Both the position numbers and the translations under genes were made by a program. Below, in pieces: positions 1 to 5,354 of a stretch of 7,007 nt of DNA. The stretch's first letter is position 1; every line of letters begins with the position of its first letter. Source of the stretch: Cyanobacteriota bacterium (GTDB taxonomy: Bacteria > Cyanobacteriota > Cyanobacteriia > Leptolyngbyales > Leptolyngbyaceae); contig JAIXVO010000335.1 in NCBI GenBank assembly GCA_027482985.1, forward strand, positions 1-7,007, read 5' to 3'. Under the pieces are notes generated by a model. It did no database searches. It saw nothing but the letters and a program-made list of their open reading frames with translations, and had not been told where the DNA came from.

Positions 1-1571
1 CCAGTCGACCCCTCGTGGCGCATCAATACCCGATTGGCACAGGCGAAAAGCTGGTGGGCTTTATTGACCTGGTGACGGAACAAGCTTATCACTACCATCC
101 CGGTGCCCCCGCCGATCCAGTGCCCTTACCAGCAGATTTACGCGAACAGGAAAAAGCCGCCCGCAACGAAATGCTGGAAACCCTGTCGAACTTTGATGAT
201 CATCTCCTGGAGGAATTGCTGGAGGAGATTGAACCGCCCCAGGAAGAGATCTTGCAAGATTTAAAGCTGGAATTAGGGGCAGACCAAATTGTGCCTGTTT
301 TTCTGGGGGTTGCCGATCGCGAATTTGGGATTCGGCCGCTGCTGCAAGCCCTGTTACGGGAAGCCCCAGAACCCGAAACGACCGCCGCTCATCGTGGCCT
401 TGCCGCTAGCGATACACCCCTCGCGCAAGTCTTGAAGACCAGTTACACCCCGCAAGGCGGCAAACTCTCCTTAGTCCGAGTGTGGCGCGGCACGTTGACC
501 GATGGCATGAGCCTGAATGGGGTGCGTGTGGGAGGGTTGTATCGCCTCACCGGACAACAGCAGCAGGGATTGCAAACAGCGGCAGCCGGTGAGATTGTCG
601 CTTTAGGTCGGCTAGAGGGCATGAAGACCGGGGATACGTTAACCGTCGAGGGCGGAGTCAGCCCGTTGCCGAGAGCCGATCGCCTCACGCCCGTGTTTGC
701 CCTGGCGATCGCGGCTGAAAAACGGAATGACGAAGTGAAGTTGTCCGGTGCCCTCAGCAAGTTGATGGACGAAGACCCGTCCCTGGCCTGGGAGCAACAT
801 GGCGACACCCATGAAGTGATTTTGTGGGGGCAGGGTGACATTCACTTGCAAGTGGCAATGGCGCGGCTAAATCGCAAATATAACCTGCCGATGTCAGCCC
901 AGCCGCCGCAAGTGCCCTACAAAGAAACGATTCGCAAAGTAGCGAACTCGGTTCATGGTCGCTACAAACGCCAGACGGGAGGACATGGGCAGTTTGGGGA
1001 TGTCTATTTAGATATTCGCCCCCTGTCTCGCGGCGAAGGGTTCAATTTCCACGAAAAGATTGTGGGCGGTGTGGTGCCGCGCCAATACATTCCAGCCGTG
1101 GAAACGGGAGTGCGGGAATTTCTGCAACATGGGCCGTTAGGCTTCCCGGTGGTGGATGTGGATGTGACCTTAACGAATGGGTCTTACCATACGGTAGACA
1201 GTTCGGAGCAAGCCTTTAAACAAGCCGCCCGATTGGCGATGCAAGAAGGCTTAGCCCAGTGTGAACCCACCCTGTTAGAACCCATTTTGAACGTCAAAAT
1301 CTCCGTTCCCACCGACTTCACCTCGAAGGTGCTCCGGCTCACCAGTGGCCGGCGCGGTCAAATCCTGGGGTATGATGCCAAACCCGATTGGGGCGGCTGG
1401 GATGAGGTGGTTGCTTACATTCCGCAGGCCGAAATGCACGACCTGATTGTGGAATTGCGATCGCTAACCATGGGCGTGGGCTTCTTCAGTTGGGAGTTTG
1501 ACCACCTGCAAGAAGTCCCTGAGAAGCTCGCCGAACGAGTCTTAGCGATCGCGGATACATCGCATAAGTGA
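1..1571 (+). CDS. Elongation factor G-like protein (EF-G paralog), 5'-truncated at window edge
   Basis: This is the C-terminal ~520 residues of a GTP-dependent ribosomal translocase-family protein. The frame is open to base 3 without a needed start (S-R-P-L precedes the GTG at 15), so the gene begins outside the window; the P-loop, switch regions and NKxD motif are missing for that reason. Counting from the GTG at 15, residues ~1-125 are the end of the G domain (HQYPIG, then VPVFLGVADREFGIRPLL). About 130-215 is the domain II beta-barrel (LVRVWRGTL, GGLYRL). About 225-300 is domain III (EDPSL, GQGDIHLQV). About 300-415 is domain IV (QTGGHGQFGDVYLDI, VDSSEQAFKQA). About 420-500 is domain V (SGRRGQILGY, LRSLTMGVGFFSWEF). 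The wording in domains II and III (THEVILWGQG) resembles the second EF-G type found beside canonical FusA in cyanobacteria and actinobacteria, rather than FusA itself. Function as a translocase or specialised paralog is inferred. The TGA at 1569 is followed by a heptamer array and a terminator. Confidence 0.93.
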   Translation, partial: SRPLVAHQYPIGTGEKLVGFIDLVTEQAYHYHPGAPADPVPLPADLREQEKAARNEMLETLSNFDDHLLEELLEEIEPPQEEILQDLKLELGADQIVPVFLGVADREFGIRPLLQALLREAPEPETTAAHRGLAASDTPLAQVLKTSYTPQGGKLSLVRVWRGTLTDGMSLNGVRVGGLYRLTGQQQQGLQTAAAGEIVALGRLEGMKTGDTLTVEGGVSPLPRADRLTPVFALAIAAEKRNDEVKLSGALSKLMDEDPSLAWEQHGDTHEVILWGQGDIHLQVAMARLNRKYNLPMSAQPPQVPYKETIRKVANSVHGRYKRQTGGHGQFGDVYLDIRPLSRGEGFNFHEKIVGGVVPRQYIPAVETGVREFLQHGPLGFPVVDVDVTLTNGSYHTVDSSEQAFKQAARLAMQEGLAQCEPTLLEPILNVKISVPTDFTSKVLRLTSGRRGQILGYDAKPDWGGWDEVVAYIPQAEMHDLIVELRSLTMGVGFFSWEFDHLQEVPEKLAERVLAIADTSHK

Positions 1572-1582
1572 GCGCAGGTAGA

Positions 1583-1617
1583 AGACAAAAGACAGAAGAC
1601 AGAAGGCAGAGGGCAGA
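1583..1617 (+). repeat. Heptamer tandem array A (5 units, purine-rich)
   Basis: Five consecutive 7-bp units read AGACAAA, AGACAGA, AGACAGA, AGGCAGA, GGGCAGA. The array begins 11 nt after the EF-G-like stop and is preceded by GGTAGAAG. It belongs to the same degenerate heptamer family as the arrays at 2523, 5317 and (inverted) 1831. Short heptanucleotide tandem repeats are known from cyanobacterial intergenic DNA; any function here is unknown. Confidence 0.8.
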
Positions 1618-1678
1618 GGGTTTAAAGCGATCGCGCATGACCTCGCCCGCTGGCTCTGAAACAGAATCACAACTTGCA

Positions 1679-1711
1679 GTAGGGATAGCCATTAGGCATC
1701 CCTACTTTTTT
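1679..1711 (+). terminator. Rho-independent terminator after the EF-G-like gene
   Basis: A perfect 8-bp stem GTAGGGAT/ATCCCTAC (1679-1686 with 1698-1705) is extended inward by GCC/GGC across a single bulged A, closes on an ATTA tetraloop, and is followed directly by six T residues (1706-1711). It lies 108 nt downstream of the EF-G-like stop codon. Minus-strand transcription would not meet a T-run after the hairpin, so it should act mainly on the plus strand. Confidence 0.85.
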
Positions 1712-1832
1712 GTGCCATTAATCGCTCACCCGTCGGCGCGTCTCCACCCAGCATCTTGGTCATCTCCGCCTTGAACTCTAGAGAGCCGTACCGCTGGTAC
1801 GTCTCTACGAAGGAATTTGGGTTTTTCCTCAC
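1692..1832 (-). pseudogene. Possible 46-codon gene remnant, unidentified
   Basis: The minus strand is open from a GTG at 1832 to a TAA at 1694-1692. Its middle reads like a real protein: YQRYGSLEFKAEMTKMLGG, then DAPTGERLMAQKSRDA. Residues ~10-40 are well mixed and charged, unlike a typical intergenic translation. The upstream part overlaps the palindrome (1782-1806) and the inverted heptamer array, and the stop codon falls in the loop of the plus-strand terminator, so this is not an intact well-formed gene. No ribosome binding site or family was recognised. It may be a decayed C-terminus, a small gene, or chance reading through repeat DNA. Confidence 0.3.
1782..1806. repeat. Imperfect palindrome with a GTACC/GGTAC core
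   Basis: AGAG-c-CGTACC-GCT-GGTACG-t-CTCT forms a hairpin with a 6-bp inner stem, one mismatch and a 4-bp outer stem around a GCT loop. The right arm continues as ACGTCTCTAC, the same tail (CGTCTCTAC) that ends copy 3 of the 54-bp repeats at 6777-6930, so these probably belong to one dispersed palindromic repeat family. There is no T-run, so it is not a typical terminator. Confidence 0.65.
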
Positions 1833-1851
1833 TCCTGACTCCTGACTCCTG
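1831..1851 (-). repeat. Heptamer tandem array B (3 perfect units, inverted)
   Basis: Three identical units of ACTCCTG lie on the plus strand. The reverse complement CAGGAGT is a cyclic permutation of AGTCAGG, the last unit of the array at 2523-2543. The same heptamer therefore flanks lepB in opposite orientations. Confidence 0.8.
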
Positions 1852-1884
1852 TCTTCTCCCTTCCTTCCCCTCCCTTCCCCTCCC
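1852..1884. repeat. 33-nt homopyrimidine tract with a duplicated decamer
   Basis: An uninterrupted C/T run contains a perfect tandem duplication of TTCCCCTCCC at 1865-1874 and 1875-1884. Pyrimidine-rich sequence continues with a few G interruptions to about 1912, directly upstream of the putative lepB promoter. It contains no ORF. Homopurine/homopyrimidine tracts can form unusual structures, but no role is shown here. Confidence 0.6.
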
Positions 1885-1912
1885 GCGCCTTCCGCCCCCT
1901 CCCGTCTTCCCC

Positions 1913-1918
1913 TAAAAT
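1913..1918 (+). promoter_or_regulatory. Putative -10 element of lepB (TAAAAT)
   Basis: TAAAAT matches the -10 consensus TATAAT at five of six positions and ends 7 nt before the lepB ATG. No good -35 hexamer is seen in the pyrimidine-rich DNA upstream and no Shine-Dalgarno sequence precedes the ATG. If this element is used, transcription would start at or within a base or two of the start codon. Confidence 0.4.
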
Positions 1919-1925
1919 AGACCCT

Positions 1926-2513
1926 ATGACTTCTGAAAAAACCACTGACCCATCCCTTGCGACTGCTGCTGTCCCGGTCAAATCACCCTGGCGGATTTGG
2001 TGGGATAATTTTCAAATTTTGTTTGTCGCCCTAATTTTGGCGTTGCTAATTCGGGTCTTTGTCGCCGAACCCCGGTTTATTCCCTCTGATTCGATGGTGC
2101 CAACGCTGGAGATTGGCGATCGCTTAGTGGTTGAAAAAGTGTCCTATCACCTGCATCCGCCTCGGTTTGGGGACATTGTGGTGTTTGATCCGCCGCTGCA
2201 ATTGCAGGAATATGGATTCAAAAAAGACCAGGCTTTTATCAAGCGGGTGATTGGCACGCCGGGCCAAACGATTCAGGTGCGCAACGGCACGGTCTATGTG
2301 GACGATCGCCCCCTGGTGGAACCATATATTGCCGCACCGCCCAATTACCTGTTGCCGCCTGTCCAGGTGCCCGCCGGACAGTTGTTTGTGATGGGAGACA
2401 ACCGTCCCAATAGCAACGACTCTCACGTGTGGGGATTTTTACCCCAAGAAAATGTGATTGGACATGCCTGTTTGCGGTTTTATCCCTTTGATCGCTTGGG
2501 AGTAGTCAGGTAA
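1926..2513 (+). CDS. lepB: Signal peptidase I (type I leader peptidase)
   Basis: This membrane-anchored serine protease (family S26) removes signal peptides from proteins exported by Sec or Tat; in cyanobacteria it acts at the plasma and/or thylakoid membrane. The 195-aa length suits the short bacterial form with one N-terminal anchor. Residues ~27-47 are the membrane segment (ILFVALILALLIRVFVA). Box B is IPSDSMVPTL with the nucleophile Ser56. The general-base lysine is Lys106 in FIKRVIGTPG. The final conserved box is GDNRPNSNDSHVWG (157-170), with His rather than the more usual Arg after DS. The ATG at 1926 is chosen because it leaves a normal short cytoplasmic tail; no clear ribosome binding site precedes it. 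It is flanked on both sides by heptamer arrays, is convergent with the helix-hairpin-helix gene, and is probably monocistronic. Confidence 0.96.
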   Translation: MTSEKTTDPSLATAAVPVKSPWRIWWDNFQILFVALILALLIRVFVAEPRFIPSDSMVPTLEIGDRLVVEKVSYHLHPPRFGDIVVFDPPLQLQEYGFKKDQAFIKRVIGTPGQTIQVRNGTVYVDDRPLVEPYIAAPPNYLLPPVQVPAGQLFVMGDNRPNSNDSHVWGFLPQENVIGHACLRFYPFDRLGVVR

Positions 2514-2522
2514 GGAGGCAGG

Positions 2523-2543
2523 AGTCAGAAGTCAGAAGTCAGG
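2523..2543 (+). repeat. Heptamer tandem array C (3 units)
   Basis: The units AGTCAGA, AGTCAGA, AGTCAGG begin 9 nt after the lepB stop, within the 53-bp gap between the convergent lepB and helix-hairpin-helix genes. The preceding bases GGAGGCAGG continue the purine-rich character. No intrinsic terminator is obvious in this gap for either gene. Confidence 0.8.
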
Positions 2544-2566
2544 AGAGATTGAGCCTTTCATTGCTT

Positions 2567-3091
2567 CTAAAACTTCAAGTAATGGAGCAGTTGCGCGGTT
2601 AGTTCACTGGACAGCGAGAGACGGCGTTGCAGGTGAGGCAAATTGCGATAGGGACGATATTGGATGATCAGCCGCGCCAGATACAAATCAACGGTAGGGA
2701 TGCGGGTGAGTTGTTCCAAAGCAGCGGTATTGGCATCCACAGGTTGAATCGTGTGCAGGCTGGTGTCGTCGTAATAGCAAAACAGCAACACAGGAGCTAG
2801 GGGCTGCAATCGTTGAAGGGGCAGATTCAGTACGGCGGCAATGTCTTCCAGCGCGTGCAGCGGGACACCGGATTGAGTCAACTCGGTCAGGGTGCGAGCT
2901 TGGTGGATCGACAAGCCAGGGAGCCGCAGCCAATCGTCCACACTGGCGCGGTTGACATCGATTTTAATGCCCAGGCTAGCTGCGAGTTGAAGTTCCGCTA
3001 GCGACTGAAAGCGGTAATAGGGGTCATTCAAGATGCGCGATCGCGCACTTTGGGCTTGAGTCGTTTGGGCAATCCAGTCAAACCAGGACAT
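2567..3091 (-). CDS. ComEA-like helix-hairpin-helix protein
   Basis: This 174-residue protein has two helix-hairpin-helix-type modules, a fold that binds the DNA backbone non-specifically. The first (~43-95) has the classic opening IDVNRAS and hairpin LPGLS. The second (~116-172) repeats the pattern with PVDANTAALEQL, but its hairpin is IPTVD instead of the usual IPGIG, so binding there may be weakened. Family knowledge: this Asn-Arg/Thr-Ala spacing is typical of ComEA and its relatives. Unlike the ComEA DNA-uptake receptor, the N-terminus (MSWFDWIAQTTQAQSARSR) has no signal peptide or membrane anchor, so a cytoplasmic role is more likely and a competence role is not supported. The gene starts 3 bp after the TM2/SHOCT gene stop with no Shine-Dalgarno of its own in that gap, which suggests translational coupling. 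Confidence 0.85.
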   Translation of the reverse strand: MSWFDWIAQTTQAQSARSRILNDPYYRFQSLAELQLAASLGIKIDVNRASVDDWLRLPGLSIHQARTLTELTQSGVPLHALEDIAAVLNLPLQRLQPLAPVLLFCYYDDTSLHTIQPVDANTAALEQLTRIPTVDLYLARLIIQYRPYRNLPHLQRRLSLSSELTAQLLHYLKF

Positions 3092-3094
3092 GGG

Positions 3095-3511
3095 TTAAGC
3101 AATCCGATCGAGGAGTTGGCGGCGTTTCTGTTCAAATTCATATTCGGAAATGAGGCCATCGGCTCGGAGTTGATCCAGGTTGCGGAGGGCAGCGGCGATC
3201 GCATTCACCTGATCGGGATCAATTCCTGGCAGAACGGTGGCCACTCCAGTTGTATTTGACGAAGGCAGAGTTTGATTAAAGCGCTGGTCAAATTCTTGTC
3301 CATCCTGAAATAAATACCAGATCGCTTCAATCCCGCTGGCAACACGAGGAATGGGAGTCCAGGAGAGGAGGAGATACAAAATTCCCCACACAGGCTGACG
3401 TAAATAAAACTTATGTAAGCCCACCACGGGTGACACGGCTCCCGCCAAGGCCAGCAACGAGGCCACCTTCCGATCCTTCGGTTTGCTCCACAAGCCGTTC
3501 CAACTTTGCAT
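3095..3511 (-). CDS. TM2 domain protein with C-terminal SHOCT-like motif
   Basis: This 138-residue small membrane protein carries a TM2 domain at ~12-70. A first hydrophobic segment (VASLLALAGAVSPVVGL) leads into the signature GLHKFYLRQPVWG, followed by a second segment (ILYLLLSWTPIP, then IEAIWYLF). After a Ser/Thr-rich linker, the C-terminal ~30 residues (LDQLRADGLISEYEFEQKR) match the SHOCT pattern, a short amphipathic motif often attached to membrane or multimeric proteins. The function of both domains is poorly defined. The ATG at 3511 is supported by GGAG 8 nt upstream (CTCC at 3520-3523 on the plus strand). It is the first gene of a two-gene operon with the helix-hairpin-helix gene and is divergent from the J-domain gene. 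Confidence 0.88.
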   Translation of the reverse strand: MQSWNGLWSKPKDRKVASLLALAGAVSPVVGLHKFYLRQPVWGILYLLLSWTPIPRVASGIEAIWYLFQDGQEFDQRFNQTLPSSNTTGVATVLPGIDPDQVNAIAAALRNLDQLRADGLISEYEFEQKRRQLLDRIA

Positions 3512-3519
3512 GCTTCACA

Positions 3520-3523
3520 CTCC
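3520..3523 (-). promoter_or_regulatory. Ribosome binding site of the TM2 gene
   Basis: On the minus strand GGAG lies 8 nt before the ATG at 3511, one of only two clear Shine-Dalgarno sequences in the window. It fixes the TM2 gene start. Confidence 0.65.
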
Positions 3524-3577
3524 GTCTTCCGGTAGAAATGCTAATTTCAGGGGGGATGCTTACCCGCGATCGCCCTC

Positions 3578-3607
3578 ATTTTATCGCTCCTTTCTATATC
3601 TCAGGAA
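3578..3607 (-). promoter_or_regulatory. Candidate promoter of the TM2/HhH operon
   Basis: On the minus strand TAAAAT (3583-3578) is a good -10 match, with TTCCTG (3607-3602) 18 bp upstream as a weak -35. A start near 3571 would leave a leader of about 60 nt, and a HIP1 octamer at 3566-3573 overlaps the expected start. The call rests mainly on the -10. Confidence 0.3.
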
Positions 3608-3639
3608 AGAAATTATGAATAAGCCATGAGGCTGTCCGG

Positions 3640-3670
3640 TTGAGTCGGAAATTGGACAGTACAGTATAGA
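3640..3670 (+). promoter_or_regulatory. Weak candidate promoter of the J-domain gene
   Basis: TTGAGT (3640-3645) and TATAGA (3665-3670) are recognisable -35/-10 hexamers, but the 19-bp spacer is long. The leader to the ATG at 3783 would be about 105 nt. The remaining AT-rich DNA at 3721-3760 could hold another promoter. Confidence 0.25.
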
Positions 3671-3782
3671 GGAGTAAACTGCTAGTGTCTGCTGTCGCGG
3701 GTAGATGACGGGCTGAAAGCTCAATTATGGTTAATTTTTCTTCGCAAGCGTATTAACTTTACCGCCTTAGGGTTGCTGGTCA

Positions 3783-4865
3783 ATGATGCAAAGTTCGCTC
3801 GTGTCTGAGTGGGTCACTCAATTTAATGACCCGTTTGCAGTTTTGGGAATTGCCGTGACGGCTGATGATCGGCGGGTGCAGAAGCGGTATCGGGTTGCTG
3901 CCAAAAATTTGCATCCAGACCGCTACATTGATGCGGATGCAGACATTCGAGAACTGACCGAAAAACTGTTGACGCGCTTGGTCAACCCGGCTTACGAAAA
4001 ATTATCCAAGGAGTCAGAGCGCCGAGAGAGTCTGGCTATTCTCCGCCTGAAGGTGCGCAGTTTGACCCACAACGCCCCGTTGTCGCCGCGCAGTGATCTG
4101 GCTCGCCAGTTGATTGAATGCCCGGTATCGAACGTCGATGTATTTTACGAACAGACGATCACCCAACTTGCTGACACGCAGTTTGATCCCTCTACCAACT
4201 TTGTGGAGGTAACTGAGCAACTGATGGAATTGAACCTCGTTTACCTCCACCTAAAAATGGGCAATTTGAGTGGCGGGGTGCAAGAAAAGCGAGATGGCTT
4301 AATCCCGGCTGTGGAAGCGCGACCCAAGCAGTTTGTCTCGGTGGCGACGAAGCCAGAAGTTGCGGCTGAAAGCTATGACCAGCGCCATTATCGGCGGGCG
4401 CAGGAATATGCCAAGAAAGGCGCGTGGTCGCAAGCGGTGCAAGAACTGCGAGATGCGATCCGGATTAAGGCGGATAAAAGTGATTACCATGCGCTCCTGG
4501 GGGTTGCCTATCTCTATCTGGACAAGCCCCTGCCAGGGATGGCTAAAGTCCACTTAAAGCGGGCGTTGGAATTGAATCCTCAAGATAAGTATGGGCTGAA
4601 GTTTGGCCCGAAGTTGGGCTTGGCGGTATCGACCGCCGTACCCCCTGCCACCAATGGGCGATCGCCCCAGCCGAGTGTGCAGGCGAATGGCAAGTCAGTG
4701 ACCCGATCCAGTTCGATGAAGCGATCGCCACTCAAGGCAAAAAGCTTGTTGCAGCAACTTCGGGAGTTGCTGGACGAGCTATCGCAATGGCTGGGGTCGG
4801 TGTTTGGCAAGCGAACCAAGAGCAAGCCGCGATCGCCCTCACCCCGCGTGCTAACCAAAAAGTAA
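3783..4865 (+). CDS. DnaJ-type J-domain protein with TPR-like region
   Basis: This 360-aa putative Hsp70 co-chaperone has an N-terminal J domain at ~16-80: DPFAVLGIAVTADDRRVQKR, then the invariant HPD at residues 44-46 within NLHPDRY. The HPD loop is the part that stimulates DnaK ATPase. Residues ~85-160 are a helical middle region with no recognised family. Residues ~199-268 read as two tetratricopeptide-like helical hairpins (HYRRAQEYAKKGAWSQAVQE and YHALLGVAYLYLDKPLPG), ending in the typical ALELNPQDKYG. The last ~80 residues are a basic Ser/Pro/Arg/Lys-rich tail, probably disordered, with no membrane segment. There is no Gly/Phe region, zinc finger or DnaJ C-terminal domain, so it is not DnaJ itself; the client or partner is unknown. 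Tandem ATGs at 3783 and 3786 make the start uncertain by one residue, and only a weak TAGGG precedes them. A hairpin follows the stop. Confidence 0.87.
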   Translation: MMQSSLVSEWVTQFNDPFAVLGIAVTADDRRVQKRYRVAAKNLHPDRYIDADADIRELTEKLLTRLVNPAYEKLSKESERRESLAILRLKVRSLTHNAPLSPRSDLARQLIECPVSNVDVFYEQTITQLADTQFDPSTNFVEVTEQLMELNLVYLHLKMGNLSGGVQEKRDGLIPAVEARPKQFVSVATKPEVAAESYDQRHYRRAQEYAKKGAWSQAVQELRDAIRIKADKSDYHALLGVAYLYLDKPLPGMAKVHLKRALELNPQDKYGLKFGPKLGLAVSTAVPPATNGRSPQPSVQANGKSVTRSSSMKRSPLKAKSLLQQLRELLDELSQWLGSVFGKRTKSKPRSPSPRVLTKK

Positions 4866-4889
4866 GGGGTTGCAGGTAGTGAAACCCCT
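4865..4889 (+). terminator. Hairpin at the J-domain gene stop, possible terminator
   Basis: AGGGGTT (4865-4871) pairs perfectly with AACCCCT (4883-4889) around an 11-nt loop, starting on the last base of the stop codon. The bases after it (ACTTAACGG) are not a T-run, so it may be a weak terminator, an attenuator or an mRNA 3'-end stabiliser. It directly abuts the candidate promoter of the next gene. Confidence 0.45.
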
Positions 4890-4891
4890 AC

Positions 4892-4920
4892 TTAACGGCG
4901 TTTCAGGGCTACACTAGAAT
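4892..4920 (+). promoter_or_regulatory. Candidate promoter of the DUF1825-type gene
   Basis: TTAACG (4892-4897, four of six matches to TTGACA) and TAGAAT (4915-4920, five of six matches to TATAAT) are separated by an ideal 17-bp spacer. A start near 4927 gives a leader of about 58 nt. This is the best sigma-70-type promoter in the window. Confidence 0.5.
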
Positions 4921-4984
4921 GATCCGTACAGCCGTAAACACGATGTTTCTGGCAGTTCAGACCAATTTCTAACACTTGAAAGCG

Positions 4985-5308
4985 ATGGGATTTTTTGATT
5001 CTGAGATCGTTCAACAAGAAGCCAAGCAATTGTTCGAGGAGTATCATGCCTTGATGCAACTCGGGAGCGGCTATGGCAAGTTTGATCGCGAAGGGAAAAA
5101 GCTTTTTATTGAACAAATGGAAGCCATCATGGATCGCTACCGCATCTTTATGAAGCGATTCGAGTTGTCCGAAGATTTTATGGCGCAAATGACGGTCGAA
5201 CAACTGAAAACCCAGTTGGGGCAGTTTGGCATCACGCCCCAACAAATGTTTGATCAGATGAATATGACCCTGGAACGAATGAAAGCAGACGTGGAACAAA
5301 CGCCTTAA
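4985..5308 (+). CDS. DUF1825-type conserved cyanobacterial protein
   Basis: This 107-residue, highly charged, mostly helical cytoplasmic protein matches the pattern of the cyanobacteria-wide DUF1825 family: MGFFDSEIVQQEAKQLFEEY at the N-terminus, then GKFDREGKKLFIEQME, RYRIFMKRFELSEDFMAQM and GQFGITPQQMFDQM. The family has no established function. There is no signal peptide or membrane segment. I chose the ATG at 4985 over an in-frame TTG at 4976 because the family characteristically begins MGFFDSEI. A well-spaced promoter lies upstream, and a heptamer array starts 8 nt after the TAA. It is convergent with the DUF3318-type gene and appears monocistronic. Confidence 0.92.
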   Translation: MGFFDSEIVQQEAKQLFEEYHALMQLGSGYGKFDREGKKLFIEQMEAIMDRYRIFMKRFELSEDFMAQMTVEQLKTQLGQFGITPQQMFDQMNMTLERMKADVEQTP

Positions 5309-5316
5309 ATGGTAGA

Positions 5317-5337
5317 AGTCAGAGGGCAGCAGACGGA
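5317..5337 (+). repeat. Heptamer tandem array D (3 degenerate units)
   Basis: The units AGTCAGA, GGGCAGC, AGACGGA begin 8 nt after the DUF1825-type stop and are preceded by GGTAGAAG, as in the array after the EF-G-like gene. They lie in the 46-bp gap between two convergent genes. Confidence 0.6.
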
Positions 5338-5354
5338 GAGTCAATGCCCTTGAT

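Noticed and set aside
443..841. 132-codon open frame on the minus strand
   Set aside because: It lies wholly inside the EF-G-like gene, has low-complexity Ser/Pro/Cys composition and matches no family; it is a shadow of a real gene.
1572..1925. Possible insertion sequence or MITE in the first intergenic gap
   Set aside because: The gap holds palindromes and repeats, but no matching terminal inverted repeats bounded by a target-site duplication could be found and no transposase is present.
4976..4984. TTG start three codons upstream of the DUF1825-type protein
   Set aside because: The family begins MGFFDSEI, which matches the ATG at 4985.
4892..5344. 150-codon minus-strand open frame opposite the DUF1825-type gene
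   Set aside because: The plus-strand protein matches a conserved family in full; the His/Leu/Phe-rich antisense reading is a shadow.
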